Numbered from the stretch's first letter, positions 1 to 9,986 are shown. The stretch is DNA of 64,000 nucleotides from Phytopseudomonas daroniae (GCF_004327285.1 NZ_QJUI01000004.1:124001-188000); one strand, 5' to 3'. The notes: generated by a model not told the origin, from the sequence alone. Translations and numbers: made by a program.

Positions 1-420
1 GCCCTGGCAATCCAGGCTGGCGAGCAGCTCGTCGAGCGCTTCCATGTGTCGCGGTTGCAGGCGTTGCTTCAATTGCACCTGCACGGTCTGCCAGGCGCCC
101 AGAGCCTCAGTGAGGAGCTGCTGCCCCGGCGCTGTCAGCTCTACCAGTCGGTTGCGCTGATCGGCACCTTCCTGCAGCACCACCACTCCCCTGCCTTCGA
201 GCACCCGAAGGTTACGGCCTAACGTGCTGCGCTCGAGCCCCATGGCATCGGCCAGATCGGTGATGCTCGGTTTGTCGAGGCGCTGCAGATGCTTGAGCAG
301 AGAATACTGAGCAACGTTGAGCCCGACATCGCTCAAGGCGTCGTCATAGAGTTTGCTGACGCCGCGGCTGGCACGACGCAAACGAGTGCAGAGGCATTCG
401 GTAGGCAACATGGAATGCAT
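1..420 (-). CDS. MarR-family transcriptional regulator, 3' end outside window
   Basis: The reverse strand reads an open frame of 140 codons from ATG 420 (alternative ATG 411) off the left edge of the window. A winged-helix domain covers roughly residues 30-100, with the recognition-helix region SITDLADAMGLERSTLGRNL and a wing ending in DQRNRLVELT, as in MarR/SlyA proteins. Such proteins are dimeric DNA-binding regulators, often released by small phenolic or oxidative ligands. The region upstream holds the palindrome TTGCGCAA followed by TATATA next to the start, which could be an operator and -10 box for autoregulation. It is divergent from the Cys-rich gene at 799, with a MITE between them. 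The C-terminus is not visible and the ligand is unknown. Confidence 0.85.
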   Translation of the reverse strand, partial: MHSMLPTECLCTRLRRASRGVSKLYDDALSDVGLNVAQYSLLKHLQRLDKPSITDLADAMGLERSTLGRNLRVLEGRGVVVLQEGADQRNRLVELTAPGQQLLTEALGAWQTVQVQLKQRLQPRHMEALDELLASLDCQG

Positions 421-520
421 GTATATACCCGCATTATTGTTTGCGCAACCTGAAAATCGACTCACATCAGAAACTCCGAACATTGCCAGGCGACTCCAGT
501 CAACCACACACGACCCTAAG

Positions 521-782
521 GGTTTGTTGACGTTTCAGCACGACCGCGCCGGAGCCCGTTTTGCCGCGAGGCAAGGCACGAGCCGCGAAGTTTGGCTGGC
601 CAAATGAGCCGGCGAGAAACGCAGCATCGCGGCAAAACGGGCCCGGCCCTGCGGGTTGCGCGGGAAATCTCGCCAAGCGTCGTTGGAGGACTTGGCAAGG
701 GAACAACCATTACCGGCGCCCTCCGCCTAGCCTGGCGAGATTTCTCGCGGCAACGCGGCTTGCGCTGAAACGTCAACAGACC
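521..782. repeat. MITE-like element, family 1, copy 1
   Basis: A 262-bp segment is bounded by imperfect terminal inverted repeats (left GGTTTGTTGACGTTTCAG, right CTGAAACGTCAACAGACC). It is nearly identical to 40146-40407 and to the reverse complement of 41458-41718. It has no transposase. Flanking 5-mers CTAAG (516-520) and CTGAG (783-787) resemble a diverged target duplication. The right end lies immediately before the ribosome binding site of the gene at 799. Short open frames inside it are by-products of the repeat. Confidence 0.85.
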
Positions 783-798
783 CTGAGGAGAACTGAGA

Positions 799-1128
799 AT
801 GCTTTCCACACGATATGCCTCATGCATCCAGGCGTGTAGCGCTTGTGCCATTGCCTGCGAAACCTGCGCGGCAGCCTGCCTTGAAGAGCAAGACCTGCAG
901 ATGATGCGCACCTGCATTCAACTGGATCGCGATTGCGCGGATATGTGTCGGTTGGCCGAAGTGCTGATGCTGCGTGATAGTGCCTTGGTCGATGAGTTCT
1001 GCCGACTCTGCGCCGTTGCCTGCCAGGCTTGCGCGGAAGAATGCATCAAGCACGGTCACGATCACTGCCAGCAATGCGCTCAAGCCTGCCAGCATTGTGC
1101 GGACGAATGCCAGGCACTGGCGGCTTGA
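799..1128 (+). CDS. Four-helix-bundle copper-binding protein (DUF326/Csp-like)
   Basis: This 109-residue protein has 19 cysteines, mostly spaced as CxxxC or CxxC along predicted helices, plus a HGHDH motif near residue 80. That is the layout of the DUF326/Csp copper-storage family, in which Cys-lined four-helix bundles hold many Cu(I) ions. No signal peptide is seen, so it should be cytosolic (Csp3-like). GAGGAGA upstream of ATG 799 is a good ribosome binding site, and the MITE ends directly before it, so the native promoter has been displaced or replaced. Its stop codon abuts that of cobS on the other strand (TGATCA). Copper binding is inferred from the family. Confidence 0.85.
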   Translation: MLSTRYASCIQACSACAIACETCAAACLEEQDLQMMRTCIQLDRDCADMCRLAEVLMLRDSALVDEFCRLCAVACQACAEECIKHGHDHCQQCAQACQHCADECQALAA

Positions 1129-1860
1129 TCAGTTGGCGATTTGCAATGCCATCAACAGCAGCACAACGCACTCCAGCACTTCCAGCAGCGCCCCGGCGGT
1201 GTCGCCCGTCGTGCCGCCGAGGCGCTGCAGCATCATGCGGCGCAGGCAGAGGAAAATGCCCGCTGCCGCCAGCATCACCCAGACACCACCGAGCACCAGG
1301 CAGACCAGCGATGTCGCCACCAGCACGGCGATGGCGGCCGAGCGTGGCAGGTGACCTGCCAGCGCCTCGCCCAGACCGCCCGCGCGAACGTATGGCGTAC
1401 AGAGAAACAAGGCCAGCAGAGCGCCACGCCCGAGCACCGGAACCAGCAGCAACGCGAGGTGATCGCCCTGTTCGAGCAATGCCAGCAACGCGGCGAACTT
1501 GAGGAGCAGCAACACCACCAGCACCACCACGGCGATCGGCCCACTGCGTGGATCCTTCATGATCGCCAGGGTACGATCGCGATCGCCGAAACCACCCATC
1601 CAGGCATCGGCGCTGTCGGCCAGGCCGTCCAGATGCAAAGCCCCGGTCAGTGCGACCCACAGGCTCAACAGCAATGCCGCCTGCAGGGGAACGGGCGCCG
1701 CTTCGAGCAGATACCCGGCGGCCAGCAGAAGCAGGCCGATCACCACGCCAACCAGGGGATAGCAAAGCAGCGAGCGCCCCACCTGCTCCGGCGTGGGCAT
1801 GCCGACCAGGCGCACCGGCAGGCGGGTGAGAAATTGCAGCGCGATCCAGAAAGGTGTCAT
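1129..1860 (-). CDS. cobS: Adenosylcobinamide-GDP ribazoletransferase (cobalamin synthase)
   Basis: CobS is the membrane enzyme that joins adenosylcobinamide-GDP with alpha-ribazole (phosphate) in the last stage of B12 assembly. The 243-residue protein is strongly hydrophobic with about six membrane segments and carries the family motif HLDGLADSADA (76-86) followed by KDPRSGP (102-108). Length is normal. It is the last gene of the minus-strand cob operon and overlaps the stop of the upstream phosphatase gene by 4 bp (ATGA), implying translational coupling. There is no room for a terminator before the convergent gene that ends at 1128. Confidence 0.95.
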   Translation of the reverse strand: MTPFWIALQFLTRLPVRLVGMPTPEQVGRSLLCYPLVGVVIGLLLLAAGYLLEAAPVPLQAALLLSLWVALTGALHLDGLADSADAWMGGFGDRDRTLAIMKDPRSGPIAVVVLVVLLLLKFAALLALLEQGDHLALLLVPVLGRGALLALFLCTPYVRAGGLGEALAGHLPRSAAIAVLVATSLVCLVLGGVWVMLAAAGIFLCLRRMMLQRLGGTTGDTAGALLEVLECVVLLLMALQIAN

Positions 1861-2423
1861 GGAATTTCCCGCAGGCCCTGGGCATCGAGCTTCAGATGCA
1901 CCCGTTGACCATGGCCGACACTGACCTGCAACAACTGCCCACGGGGCAGGCCCCGCGCTCGCGCCAACAACAGGCGTATCACCCCGCCATGGGTGACCAC
2001 CAGCAATTGCTGACCGCGGTACTCGACCTGCAGGCGCTGTATCGCCTCCAGCACCCGCGCCTCGAAGGCGAGCAACGGTTCACCGCCAGGTGGCGTGAAA
2101 GCATAGGGATCGGCCCAGAAACGGCCAAGATCCTCGGCATCGGTTTCCATCAGTTGTGCAGCGCTGCGTCCTTCCCAATCGCCGAAATGCAGCTCCTGCA
2201 AAGCGGCCTCGAACTGCAGCGACAGATCGCGGGCGGCGGCCAGCTCCTCGGCAAAGCGCGCACAACGTTGCAGCGGCGAACTGATCAGAGCATCCCAGTG
2301 CTCATCCGCCTGTACCGCAGCCCGTAGTTGCGCCCAACCAGCGTCGGTCAGCGCGTCGTCCAGGCTGCCACGCAGACCGCCGCCCTGCTCCGTTTCGCCG
2401 TGGCGCAGCAAGTGCAGAATCAC
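1857..2423 (-). CDS. cobC: Alpha-ribazole phosphatase, histidine phosphatase family
   Basis: A 188-residue phosphoglycerate-mutase-like phosphatase. The catalytic LRHGE motif lies at residues 6-10 and the second His is in THGG near 150. In this position it should dephosphorylate alpha-ribazole 5'-phosphate (or the cobalamin 5'-phosphate) in nucleotide-loop assembly. The start is GTG 2423, overlapping the cobT stop by 4 bp (GTGA). The name cobC follows the Salmonella usage; in some pseudomonads cobC instead names the threonine-phosphate decarboxylase seen at 5481. The family assignment is firm, and the substrate is inferred from its place between cobT and cobS. Confidence 0.9.
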   Translation of the reverse strand: MILHLLRHGETEQGGGLRGSLDDALTDAGWAQLRAAVQADEHWDALISSPLQRCARFAEELAAARDLSLQFEAALQELHFGDWEGRSAAQLMETDAEDLGRFWADPYAFTPPGGEPLLAFEARVLEAIQRLQVEYRGQQLLVVTHGGVIRLLLARARGLPRGQLLQVSVGHGQRVHLKLDAQGLREIP

Positions 2424-3475
2424 GGTGCGCGATCCGCCACCGCCGCCTCGGCGAAGGTGGCCATTTCATTGTGCAGCGCACAGGCCAGACGCAGCATCGG
2501 AACCACCAGTGCAGCACCGCTGCCCTCGCCCAGGCGCAAGCCCAGACTCACTATCGGCGTGGCCTGCAAGGCGGCGAGCAGGCGCTGATGGCCGGGCTCG
2601 GCGCTCTGATGGGAAAACAGCAGCCAGTCGCGGCACGCCGGGTTCAGGCGCACCGCCAGCATGGCGGCGACGCTGCAGATGAAACCGTCGACCAGCGCCA
2701 CCACCCCCTGCTGTGCGCAGGCCAGGTAGGCGCCGGTCAGCGCCGCGATCTCGAAACCGCCCAGGCAACGCAAGGCTTCTATCGGTTCGCTGGCGGCCCC
2801 ACGGTGCAGCGCCAGCGCCGTCTCGATAACCTGTGTCTTGTGAGCTACGCCGGCGGCGGCAAGCCCGGTGCCCGGCCCCACCAGATCAGCCACCGGGCAA
2901 TCCAGCAGCAGACAAGCCAACGCCGTCGCCGAGGTGGTGTTGCCAATGCCCATCTCACCACCGATGAACAGCTCACGACCATCCTGTGCGGCACGGACAA
3001 CACTGTTGCGCCCTGCCTGCAGGGCGATCAGGGCCTGGGCCGGGGTCATCGCCGCCTCACGCATGAAATTGGCGGTACCGGCGCCGACATGCAGATGACG
3101 CACGCCTGGCAGCGGCTCGAGCGGCAGCGCCGTTCCCAGATCGGTCACCTCCAGCGACGCGCCCAACTGCCGAGCCAGCACACTGATCGCCGCGCCACCG
3201 CCGACGAAATTGCGCAGCATCTGCCCCGTCACCGCCTGCGGGTATGCCGATACGCCTTCGGCGACCACACCGTGATCGCCCGCGAAAATGGCGATCCATA
3301 CCTTGTCGATACCTGGGCGTTCACGCCCCTGCAGCGCGGCAAGGTGAATCGCCAGGCGCTCCAGTTCGCCGAGCGAGCCCGCTGGTTTGGTCAGTTGCTG
3401 CTGCCGCGCCTCGGCCTTGTCGCGCGCAACCTGATCGAGGGGCTGACAGGGATTTAGCCACCAATCGAGATTCAT
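2420..3475 (-). CDS. cobT: Nicotinate-nucleotide--dimethylbenzimidazole phosphoribosyltransferase
   Basis: CobT transfers phosphoribose from nicotinate mononucleotide to 5,6-dimethylbenzimidazole, giving alpha-ribazole phosphate. The 351-residue protein has the full family length, the glycine-rich [13 protein letters not shown] stretch (174-186), and the catalytic glutamate in RLGEGSGAA at residue 317, the same number as in the Salmonella enzyme. It overlaps cobU by 4 bp upstream and cobC downstream. The dimethylbenzimidazole substrate can be supplied by BluB, encoded in the same operon. Confidence 0.96.
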   Translation of the reverse strand: MNLDWWLNPCQPLDQVARDKAEARQQQLTKPAGSLGELERLAIHLAALQGRERPGIDKVWIAIFAGDHGVVAEGVSAYPQAVTGQMLRNFVGGGAAISVLARQLGASLEVTDLGTALPLEPLPGVRHLHVGAGTANFMREAAMTPAQALIALQAGRNSVVRAAQDGRELFIGGEMGIGNTTSATALACLLLDCPVADLVGPGTGLAAAGVAHKTQVIETALALHRGAASEPIEALRCLGGFEIAALTGAYLACAQQGVVALVDGFICSVAAMLAVRLNPACRDWLLFSHQSAEPGHQRLLAALQATPIVSLGLRLGEGSGAALVVPMLRLACALHNEMATFAEAAVADRAP

Positions 3476-3993
3476 AGCGCATCTCCCTTGAGAATCATGG
3501 GCAGGCCAGCCACCGTGAACACCACGCGCTGGCAGCGTTCGGCGATGGCCTGGTGCAGCAAGCCGGCTTCATCGACATAGCGACGGGTCAACTCGCCCAT
3601 CGGCACCACACCGAGACCGGTTTCGTTGCTGACCAGAATCAGCCGGCCCGGCAACGCCTGCAGACAAGCCAGCAGCGCGTCGCGCTCGCGCACCAGGCGC
3701 GCGTCGTCCTCCAGCAATAGCAGGTTGGTCAGCCACAGGGTCAGGCAATCGACCAGCAGGCAGCGCTGCGCGGATGCCTGCTCGCCGAGTACCCGGGCCA
3801 GCGCCAGCGGTTCCTCGACCAGGCCCCAGTGTGCCGGGCGGCGATCGCGATGCTGCCGGATACGGCTGCTCATCTCGCCGTCGAGCGCCTGGCTGGTGGC
3901 GATATAGATCACCTCCAGGCCCGACTCATCGGCCAGCCGCTCGGCCAATCGGCTCTTGCCGGAGCGTGCGCCGCCGAGAATCAACTCCTGCAT
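3472..3993 (-). CDS. cobU: Adenosylcobinamide kinase / adenosylcobinamide-phosphate guanylyltransferase
   Basis: A bifunctional enzyme that phosphorylates adenosylcobinamide and then adds GMP from GTP to form adenosylcobinamide-GDP, the substrate of CobS. The 173-residue protein opens with the P-loop GGARSGKS (7-14), has the conserved RQHRDRRP segment near residue 50 containing the candidate guanylylated histidine, and the [11 protein letters not shown] motif near 85. Length is normal. ATG 3993 directly follows the cobQ stop codon, and its end overlaps cobT by 4 bp. Called cobP in aerobic-pathway nomenclature. Confidence 0.95.
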   Translation of the reverse strand: MQELILGGARSGKSRLAERLADESGLEVIYIATSQALDGEMSSRIRQHRDRRPAHWGLVEEPLALARVLGEQASAQRCLLVDCLTLWLTNLLLLEDDARLVRERDALLACLQALPGRLILVSNETGLGVVPMGELTRRYVDEAGLLHQAIAERCQRVVFTVAGLPMILKGDAL

Positions 3994-5484
3994 CTATTCG
4001 ATCTCCGTGTGGATCGCCAGGCCGCAGAGCGCTCGCAGTGCCGCCTGATCCAGATGCGCCTCGACCAGATCGGCCAGGCGCTCGATATCGCGCTCGCGCA
4101 AGGCGTGGTAATCCACCACCTGCACATCCTGAAGACCGGCCCAGCGCAGCAGCGCCGAACAGGCTGCCGAGGATTCGAACAGGCCGTGCAGGTAGGTGCC
4201 CATGACCTGGCCATCCGCACTCAGCGCGCCATCCGCGCGGCCATCATCGAGCCGAACCGCGGCGCGTTGCAGATCGGCTCCCGAAGTCACTCCGGCATGA
4301 ATCTCATAACCGCCGATCAACGCATCTTCCAGGCACAGCCGCCCACTGACATTACGCAATTGCTTGTGGGATTCCAGCACCGTATCGATCTGCAGCAAGG
4401 CGAAACCATCGCTACCGCCGACGGGCCCCTCCAGCCCGCTTGGATCCTCGACCCGGCGCCCGAGCATTTGCAGCCCGCCGCAGATACCGAGCAGCTTGCC
4501 GCCGTAGCGCAGGTGCCGGTCGATGGCTTCGGCCCAGCCCTGGCTGCGCAAGAAGGCCAGGTCAGCACGCACGCTCTTGGAGCCAGGCAGGATGATCAGG
4601 TCGGCGGGCGGAATCGCTTCGCCGGGGCCGACGAAGGTCAGTTCGACCTGAGGATGCAGGCGCAGCGGATCGAAATCGGTGTGGTTGCTGATGCGCGGCA
4701 GCACCGGCACCACCACCTTGAGCACCTGCTCGGCCTTGCCCACCTGGCGACGGTCGATGGCGTCCTCGGCCTCCAGATGGAAATCCATCAGGTAGGGCAG
4801 CACGCCAAGCACCGGCTTGCCGGTGCGCTGCTCAAGCCAGTCCAGGCCCGGTTGCAGCAAGGCGATATCACCGCGAAAGCGATTGATCACGAAACCCTTG
4901 AGACGCGCCTGCTCACTGGGCGACAACAGTTGCAGAGTACCGACCAGATGGGCGAACACACCGCCCTTGTCGATATCGGCGATCAGAATCACCGGGCAGT
5001 CGACCGCCTCGGCAAAGCCCATGTTGGCAATATCGTTGGCACGCAGGTTGATCTCCGCGGGAGAGCCTGCGCCTTCCACCATCACCACCTGATGTGTTGC
5101 CTGCAGGCGCTGGTGGGAAGCCAGCACCGCCTCGCGGGCGACCTGTTTATAGTCGTGATAGGCCACGGCATTCATGTTGCCGATGGCCTGGCCGTGGATG
5201 ATCACCTGAGCGCCGGTGTCGCTGTTGGGTTTGAGCAACACCGGGTTCATGTCGGTATGGGGCGGCAGACCGCACGCCTGGGCCTGCACCGCCTGGGCGC
5301 GACCGATCTCGCCGCCGTCGGCGGTCACCGCACTGTTGAGCGCCATGTTCTGTGGCTTGAACGGAACCACGCTGACACCCTGGCGGCGCAGCCAGCGGCA
5401 CAGCGCGGTCACCAGGGTACTTTTACCGGCATCCGAGGTGGTGCCCTGCACCATCAGGGTGGCGCCCGGTTCAGGCAGGCTCAT
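3994..5484 (-). CDS. cobQ: Cobyric acid synthase
   Basis: CobQ amidates carboxylates b, d, e and g of adenosylcobyrinic acid a,c-diamide using glutamine and ATP. The 496-residue protein has an N-terminal dethiobiotin-synthetase-like ATPase domain ([11 protein letters not shown], 14-24) and a C-terminal class I glutamine amidotransferase domain with the nucleophile in GICGGLQ (Cys334) and the partner His in GTYLHG near 430. It overlaps the preceding cobD by 4 bp and stops one base from the start of cobU. Both catalytic sites are intact. Confidence 0.96.
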   Translation of the reverse strand: MSLPEPGATLMVQGTTSDAGKSTLVTALCRWLRRQGVSVVPFKPQNMALNSAVTADGGEIGRAQAVQAQACGLPPHTDMNPVLLKPNSDTGAQVIIHGQAIGNMNAVAYHDYKQVAREAVLASHQRLQATHQVVMVEGAGSPAEINLRANDIANMGFAEAVDCPVILIADIDKGGVFAHLVGTLQLLSPSEQARLKGFVINRFRGDIALLQPGLDWLEQRTGKPVLGVLPYLMDFHLEAEDAIDRRQVGKAEQVLKVVVPVLPRISNHTDFDPLRLHPQVELTFVGPGEAIPPADLIILPGSKSVRADLAFLRSQGWAEAIDRHLRYGGKLLGICGGLQMLGRRVEDPSGLEGPVGGSDGFALLQIDTVLESHKQLRNVSGRLCLEDALIGGYEIHAGVTSGADLQRAAVRLDDGRADGALSADGQVMGTYLHGLFESSAACSALLRWAGLQDVQVVDYHALRERDIERLADLVEAHLDQAALRALCGLAIHTEIE

Positions 5485-6473
5485 CGCGACTCCTCGGCGA
5501 ATACGCTCAGCGCCCGATCCAGGCGCTGCCAGCCTTCTTCGTCCGGCGGCAGGCCGAAACGAATGCTTGCCGGCCGCTCGAACAGCCGGGTGAGAATGCC
5601 ATTACAGGCAAGAAACTCGTGTAGCAAGGCAGCACGCTCGCAGGCAATCCACTGGAACAGCGCGCAACCGCCGGTGGGCGGCAGGTCATGCTCACGCAGC
5701 AGGTCGGCCAGGCGTTGACCGTCCCTGACAAGACGCTGCCGCTGAGCCTGCTGGCTAGCGCGATCCTCCAGCAGATGGGTCGCCATCCAGCGGGTCGGCC
5801 CGCTGACAGTCCAGGGGCCGAGCATTTCTTCCAGCTCGGCGAGCAGCCTGGTATCGGCCAGCACGAAGCCCAGCCGCGCGCCAGCCATGCCGAAGAATTT
5901 GCCGAACGAACGCAACACGATCAGCCCCGGCAAATGGCTGTGGGCGGCCAGGCTCTGCTCCGGCGTGCAATCGATGAAGGCTTCGTCGACGATCAGCCAG
6001 CCACCACGTGCGGCCAAGCGCGCATGCCAGGCATACAACTGCTGCGGGGAAAACCGTCGCCCGGTGGGGTTGTTGGGGTTGACCAGCAACAGCACGTCGA
6101 GCCGCTCCAATGCTCGGTTGACGCTCGCCTCGCTGATTTCCAGCACCCGGTGCCCTTCGCGCTGCCAGGCCGCCGCATGTTCGGCGTAAGCTGGCGAGAC
6201 GATGCCGACCCGCGCCTCGCGTCGCAGCCGCGGCAGGCACTGGATGGCCGCCTGGGAACCGGCCACCGGCAATAACCGCCCGACGCCGTAATAGGCGCAG
6301 GCAGCCGCTTCCAGGCCATCATCCAGCTCAGGCAAACGCATCCAGGCCTGCTCTGGGATCTCGGGCAGCGGCAGACCATACGGCGCCACGCCAGTCGAAA
6401 CGTCCAGCCAGTCGGCCAGCTCGATAGCGTATTGAAGGGCCGCCCGGCGCAATCGCCCGCCATGCTCAAGCAA
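5481..6473 (-). CDS. cobD: Threonine-phosphate decarboxylase (PLP-dependent)
   Basis: This fold-type I PLP enzyme makes (R)-1-amino-2-propanol O-2-phosphate from L-threonine phosphate, supplying the aminopropanol linker. The 330-residue protein shows NPNNPTG (132-138), VDEAF (162-166) and the PLP lysine in RSFGKFFG (Lys192). The start appears to be TTG 6473, overlapping the upstream cbiB stop by 8 bp; no ATG lies in frame near the conserved N-terminus [10 protein letters not shown]. In Pseudomonas it is often named cobC; the Salmonella name cobD is used here. Confidence 0.92.
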   Translation of the reverse strand: MLEHGGRLRRAALQYAIELADWLDVSTGVAPYGLPLPEIPEQAWMRLPELDDGLEAAACAYYGVGRLLPVAGSQAAIQCLPRLRREARVGIVSPAYAEHAAAWQREGHRVLEISEASVNRALERLDVLLLVNPNNPTGRRFSPQQLYAWHARLAARGGWLIVDEAFIDCTPEQSLAAHSHLPGLIVLRSFGKFFGMAGARLGFVLADTRLLAELEEMLGPWTVSGPTRWMATHLLEDRASQQAQRQRLVRDGQRLADLLREHDLPPTGGCALFQWIACERAALLHEFLACNGILTRLFERPASIRFGLPPDEEGWQRLDRALSVFAEESR

Positions 6474-7374
6474 CGCACACCCCCACGATCAGCATCAGCG
6501 ACAGCCACAACAGCACGCCGCCCCAGACCAGGTTCATCGCCCGCTCGATATCCCGCGCCTGAGGCTGCGGGCCTTCGCCGAGTTCGGGGCGCTGGTGCAC
6601 CTCGCCATGATAGATGGCTGCACCACCAAGGCTGACGCCCAGCGCACCGGCACCGGCGGCCATCACCGGCCCGGCGTTGGGGCTGTCCCACTGCGGCGCC
6701 TGCCGCTCCCAGCAACGCAGCGCCGTGGCGGTTCGCCCGAGCAACGCGTAGGTCAGCGCCACCAGGCGCGCCGGTACGTAGTTGAGCAGATCGTCGATCT
6801 TCGCGGCGGCCCAGCCAAAGCGCTCGAAGCGCTCGTTGCGGTAGCCCCACATGGCATCCAGGGTATTGCTCAGGCGATACAGCACCACCCCTGGCGCGCC
6901 TGCGACGAGAAACCAGAACAGCGCGGCGAATACCGCGTCGCTGCCGTTCTCCAGTACCGACTCGGTACCGGCACGGGCGACGCCGGTGGCATCAAGATCC
7001 TCGGTGCGGCGGCTGACCATATAGCCGACCCGCTGGCGGGCCAACGGCAGATCGCCAAGGCGTAGCGCCTGGGCCACTGGCTGGGCGTGCTGATCGAGGC
7101 TGCGCAGGCCAAGGGCCGCGTACAGGGCGACGATCTGCACCAGCCAGCCGATCCAGGGTAACTGCACGAGCAGGATGGTCAGCAGCGTCCACGGCAATAC
7201 CGCCAGGCACCAGGCGCTGACGCCATGGCTGCGCCAGCCACCACCGGACGGGTTGAAACGCTGCTCCAGACGACTGGCCAACTTGCCAAAGCCTACCAAT
7301 GGATGCCAGCGTCTGGGTTCACCGAGAGCAGCGTCCAGCGCAACGCCAGCGACCGCACTGAGGATCAGGCTCAT
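6466..7374 (-). CDS. cbiB: Adenosylcobinamide-phosphate synthase, membrane protein
   Basis: CbiB (CobD in the aerobic nomenclature) couples adenosylcobyric acid with aminopropanol (phosphate) to give adenosylcobinamide (phosphate). The 302-residue protein has several membrane segments and the family signature [19 protein letters not shown] near the N-terminus (13-31), plus SRRTEDLD and [12 protein letters not shown] in the middle. It starts at ATG 7374, 16 bp after the bluB stop, and its end overlaps the aminotransferase-like gene that makes its co-substrate, so the two consecutive steps are adjacent genes. Confidence 0.94.
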   Translation of the reverse strand: MSLILSAVAGVALDAALGEPRRWHPLVGFGKLASRLEQRFNPSGGGWRSHGVSAWCLAVLPWTLLTILLVQLPWIGWLVQIVALYAALGLRSLDQHAQPVAQALRLGDLPLARQRVGYMVSRRTEDLDATGVARAGTESVLENGSDAVFAALFWFLVAGAPGVVLYRLSNTLDAMWGYRNERFERFGWAAAKIDDLLNYVPARLVALTYALLGRTATALRCWERQAPQWDSPNAGPVMAAGAGALGVSLGGAAIYHGEVHQRPELGEGPQPQARDIERAMNLVWGGVLLWLSLMLIVGVCVA

Positions 7375-7390
7375 AAGCGCACGCTGCTAT

Positions 7391-8038
7391 TCATGGGTTC
7401 CCCCAGCGATCCTGAAACAGCAATTCACTCAATGGCCGCACCTCGGCCCAACCTTCCTGGGCCAGCATCGGTGCTGGATAGAACGCTTCAACCGGGCCGA
7501 GACACAACACCGCCACGGGTTTGCTGCCAGGCGGCATGCCCAACAACTCGGCCAGCGCCGCAGGATCGAACAACGATACCCAGCCCATGCCCAGCCCTTC
7601 GGTTCGAGCAGCCAGCCAGAGATTCTGAATGGCGCAGGACAGTGACGCCATGTCCATTTCCGGCAGGGTGCGTCGCCCGAATACATGGGCCTCGCGCCCG
7701 TCCATCAGCGCTGCAACCAGCACTTCGGCGCACTCGCGAACGCCCTCGACCTTGAGCCGCATGAACGCATCGGAACGCTCGCCCAAAGCCTCGGCGGTCA
7801 ACCGGCGTTCGGCCTCGACCAACTGATAGATGTCTTCACGCAGCACCGGCCGGGTGATGCGGATGAAGCGCCACGGTTGCATCAGGCCCACACTGGGCGC
7901 CTGGTGGGCCGCTTCGAGCAACTTCGCCAGCAGCTCGGGCGCCACCTCGCCGCCACTGAAATGACGCATATCGCGGCGCTCGGCGATGGCCCGATAGACC
8001 GCGGCGCGCTCGTCAGCGCTGAAGGCGTGATCGTTCAT
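7391..8038 (-). CDS. bluB: 5,6-dimethylbenzimidazole synthase
   Basis: BluB is a nitroreductase-fold enzyme that destroys reduced flavin mononucleotide with oxygen to release dimethylbenzimidazole, the lower ligand of B12. The frame is open from 8155, but the start chosen is ATG 8038 (MNDHAFSADER), which gives the usual 215 residues and a 4-bp ATGA overlap with the cobB stop. Visible motifs are ERRDMRHF (about 21-28), the substrate-site region APSVGLMQPWRFI near 50, and EGLGMGWVS near 155. Having it in the operon means de novo lower-ligand synthesis is co-regulated with loop assembly. Confidence 0.94.
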   Translation of the reverse strand: MNDHAFSADERAAVYRAIAERRDMRHFSGGEVAPELLAKLLEAAHQAPSVGLMQPWRFIRITRPVLREDIYQLVEAERRLTAEALGERSDAFMRLKVEGVRECAEVLVAALMDGREAHVFGRRTLPEMDMASLSCAIQNLWLAARTEGLGMGWVSLFDPAALAELLGMPPGSKPVAVLCLGPVEAFYPAPMLAQEGWAEVRPLSELLFQDRWGNP

Positions 8039-9360
8039 GGCCGCAACAATGCCGCTGCAGTGGCCGGATTGGACGGCAAGTAAAAGTGAATATAGGACGC
8101 GGTAAGTCGACCGAGACGGAACACCGCCTCGCTCACCGGCTTGTCGTTGGGGCACTCGCCGAGGGCCAGCGGCTGCAGATCGGACTCGAGGCGTGAATGG
8201 TGATAGCTGTGCCCACGCAGCAACCCTTCGGGCAGCGTCACCGCCTGCAGCGCCAGGGCGACCAGGCGCTTCTGCATCTGTGCGTGGCCGGGCACCAGCC
8301 CGGCCAGTTCGGCTCGCTCACCGGCCACATCGCTCAGCGCATCGAGCAGGTAGAGCATGCCACCGCACTCGGCGAGGATCGGTTTGCCGGCATGCTGATG
8401 AGCCGAGATGGCCTCGATCATCGAGCGATTAGCCGCCAACGCCTGCAGATGCAGTTCGGGGTAACCGCCGGGCAGATAAAGGCTATCCACCTCGGGTAGC
8501 TGCTCATCGGCCAGCGGACTGAAGAACACCAGGGTCGCGCCCATCTGCTCCAGCAGATCGAGATTGGCCTGATAGGTGAAAGCAAAGGATGAGTCACGGG
8601 CCACGCCGATACGCACACCGTCCAGCAGTGGCTGTGCGGGCGACATCGGCGGAGCCGCGAACGTCACCGGCGGCGGCAGAGTTACGGTCGCCGTCTGCGC
8701 GAGGGCGTCGGCAGCGGTATCCAGACGTACATCGAGGTCGGCAAGTTCACCTGCCTGCACCAGCCCCAGGTGCCGACTCGGCAATTCGATGGCGGCGCTG
8801 CGCGGCAACGAGCCGTACCAGCGAATGGATGCCGGCAGGCTGTCACGAATCAGGTCATTGTGCCGCCCGGGGTTGACGCGATTACCGAGCACGCCGGAGA
8901 ACGGCAGATCAGGCTGATAGCTGGCCAGGCCGACGGCAAGCGCGCCGAAGGTCTGGGCCATGGCCGAGCCATCGATCACGCCCAACACCGGCACACCGAA
9001 GCGGCGAGCCAGGTCGGCGGCGGATGGCGAGCCGTCGAACAGGCCCATCACCCCCTCGATGAGAATCAGGTCAGCCTCGCCAGCGGCCTCCCACAACAGG
9101 CGGCGGCTCTCGGCCTCACCGACCATCCACAGATCCAGCTGATACACCGGGTTGCCACTGGCGCGGGACAGGATCATCGGGTCGAGAAAGTCCGGCCCGC
9201 ATTTGAATACCCGCACGCGCTTGCCCTGGCGGGAGTGCAAGCGTGCCAAGGCAGCCGTAACGGTCGTTTTGCCCTGCCCCGACGCCGGGGCCGCGATCAA
9301 CAGCGCCGGACAGTGACGCGGCGCGCGTTCGCCAGCATCGGGACTGGAAACCATACTCAT
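8035..9360 (-). CDS. cobB: Cobyrinic acid a,c-diamide synthase
   Basis: CobB amidates the a and c carboxylates of (hydrogeno)cobyrinic acid with glutamine and ATP. The 441-residue protein has a P-loop APASGQGKTT (24-33), the CGPDFLDP motif (54-61), and a C-terminal amidotransferase domain whose nucleophile is in AECGGMLYL (Cys332). Start ATG 9360 overlaps the cobO stop by one base. It should not be confused with the sirtuin at 11742, also called cobB in enterics. Corrin-ring enzymes are not in this window. Confidence 0.95.
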   Translation of the reverse strand: MSMVSSPDAGERAPRHCPALLIAAPASGQGKTTVTAALARLHSRQGKRVRVFKCGPDFLDPMILSRASGNPVYQLDLWMVGEAESRRLLWEAAGEADLILIEGVMGLFDGSPSAADLARRFGVPVLGVIDGSAMAQTFGALAVGLASYQPDLPFSGVLGNRVNPGRHNDLIRDSLPASIRWYGSLPRSAAIELPSRHLGLVQAGELADLDVRLDTAADALAQTATVTLPPPVTFAAPPMSPAQPLLDGVRIGVARDSSFAFTYQANLDLLEQMGATLVFFSPLADEQLPEVDSLYLPGGYPELHLQALAANRSMIEAISAHQHAGKPILAECGGMLYLLDALSDVAGERAELAGLVPGHAQMQKRLVALALQAVTLPEGLLRGHSYHHSRLESDLQPLALGECPNDKPVSEAVFRLGRLTASYIHFYLPSNPATAAALLRP

Positions 9361-9986
9361 CAGAATTCGACGCCTTTCTGCGCTTTGACGCCGGACTTGA
9401 AGGCATGCTTCACGAGCGTCATCTCGGTAACGGTATCCGCCGCCTCGATCATCGCTGGTGGCGCGCCACGGCCGGTGGCCACCACGTGCTGCAGCTCGGG
9501 GCGCGATTCGATATCACGCAGCACCACATCCACATCCAGATAACCATGCTTGAGGGCGATGTTCAGCTCGTCCAGCACCACCAGGGCGATCTGCGGATCG
9601 TTCAGCAGTTGCCGAGCGACCTCCCAGGCCTGACGGGCTTTCTCGATGTCGCGCTGGCGATCCTGGGTGTCCCAGGTGTAGCCCTCGCCCATCACGTGAT
9701 AGCTGACCTCATCGGGAAAACGGCGGAAGAAATGCTCTTCGCCGGTGGCCATGCCACCCTTGATGAATTGCACCACGCCAACTTTCAGCCCATGACCCAG
9801 CGCGCGGGCGACCATGCCGAAGGCAGAACTGCTCTTGCCCTTGCCATTGCCGCTGTGCACCAGCAACAGCCCGTACTCGTCCTGGGCTTGAGCGATCTTC
9901 TCGTCCATCAGGGCTTTCTTGCGCGCCATGCGGGCGTTGTGTCGAGCATCGCGCTCTGTCGATTCGCGGCTTGGGGATGGGCTCAT
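9360..9986 (-). CDS. cobO: Cob(I)yrinic acid a,c-diamide adenosyltransferase
   Basis: CobO (BtuR/CobA type) transfers the 5'-deoxyadenosyl group of ATP to the cobalt of reduced corrinoids. The 208-residue protein has the P-loop GNGKGKSS (46-53) and the family stretch VVLDELNIALKHGY near 137-150. ATG 9986 is preceded by AGGAGAT at good spacing. It is the first gene after the riboswitch, so it and the nine coupled genes behind it should be switched off when adenosylcobalamin is plentiful. Confidence 0.95.
   Translation of the reverse strand: MSPSPSRESTERDARHNARMARKKALMDEKIAQAQDEYGLLLVHSGNGKGKSSSAFGMVARALGHGLKVGVVQFIKGGMATGEEHFFRRFPDEVSYHVMGEGYTWDTQDRQRDIEKARQAWEVARQLLNDPQIALVVLDELNIALKHGYLDVDVVLRDIESRPELQHVVATGRGAPPAMIEAADTVTEMTLVKHAFKSGVKAQKGVEF

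Noticed and set aside
353..839. Open frames inside MITE copy 1 (and matching ones at 40186-40411 and 41464-41994)
   Set aside because: They arise from the repeat itself, recur with each copy and have no start signals or homologues.
3829..5718. 629-codon open frame on the plus strand opposite cobU/cobQ
   Set aside because: Antisense shadow of high-GC genes; low-complexity composition and no family resemblance. The same holds for other long antisense frames such as 2471-3457, 46866-47954, 48690-49997 and 58008-59843.
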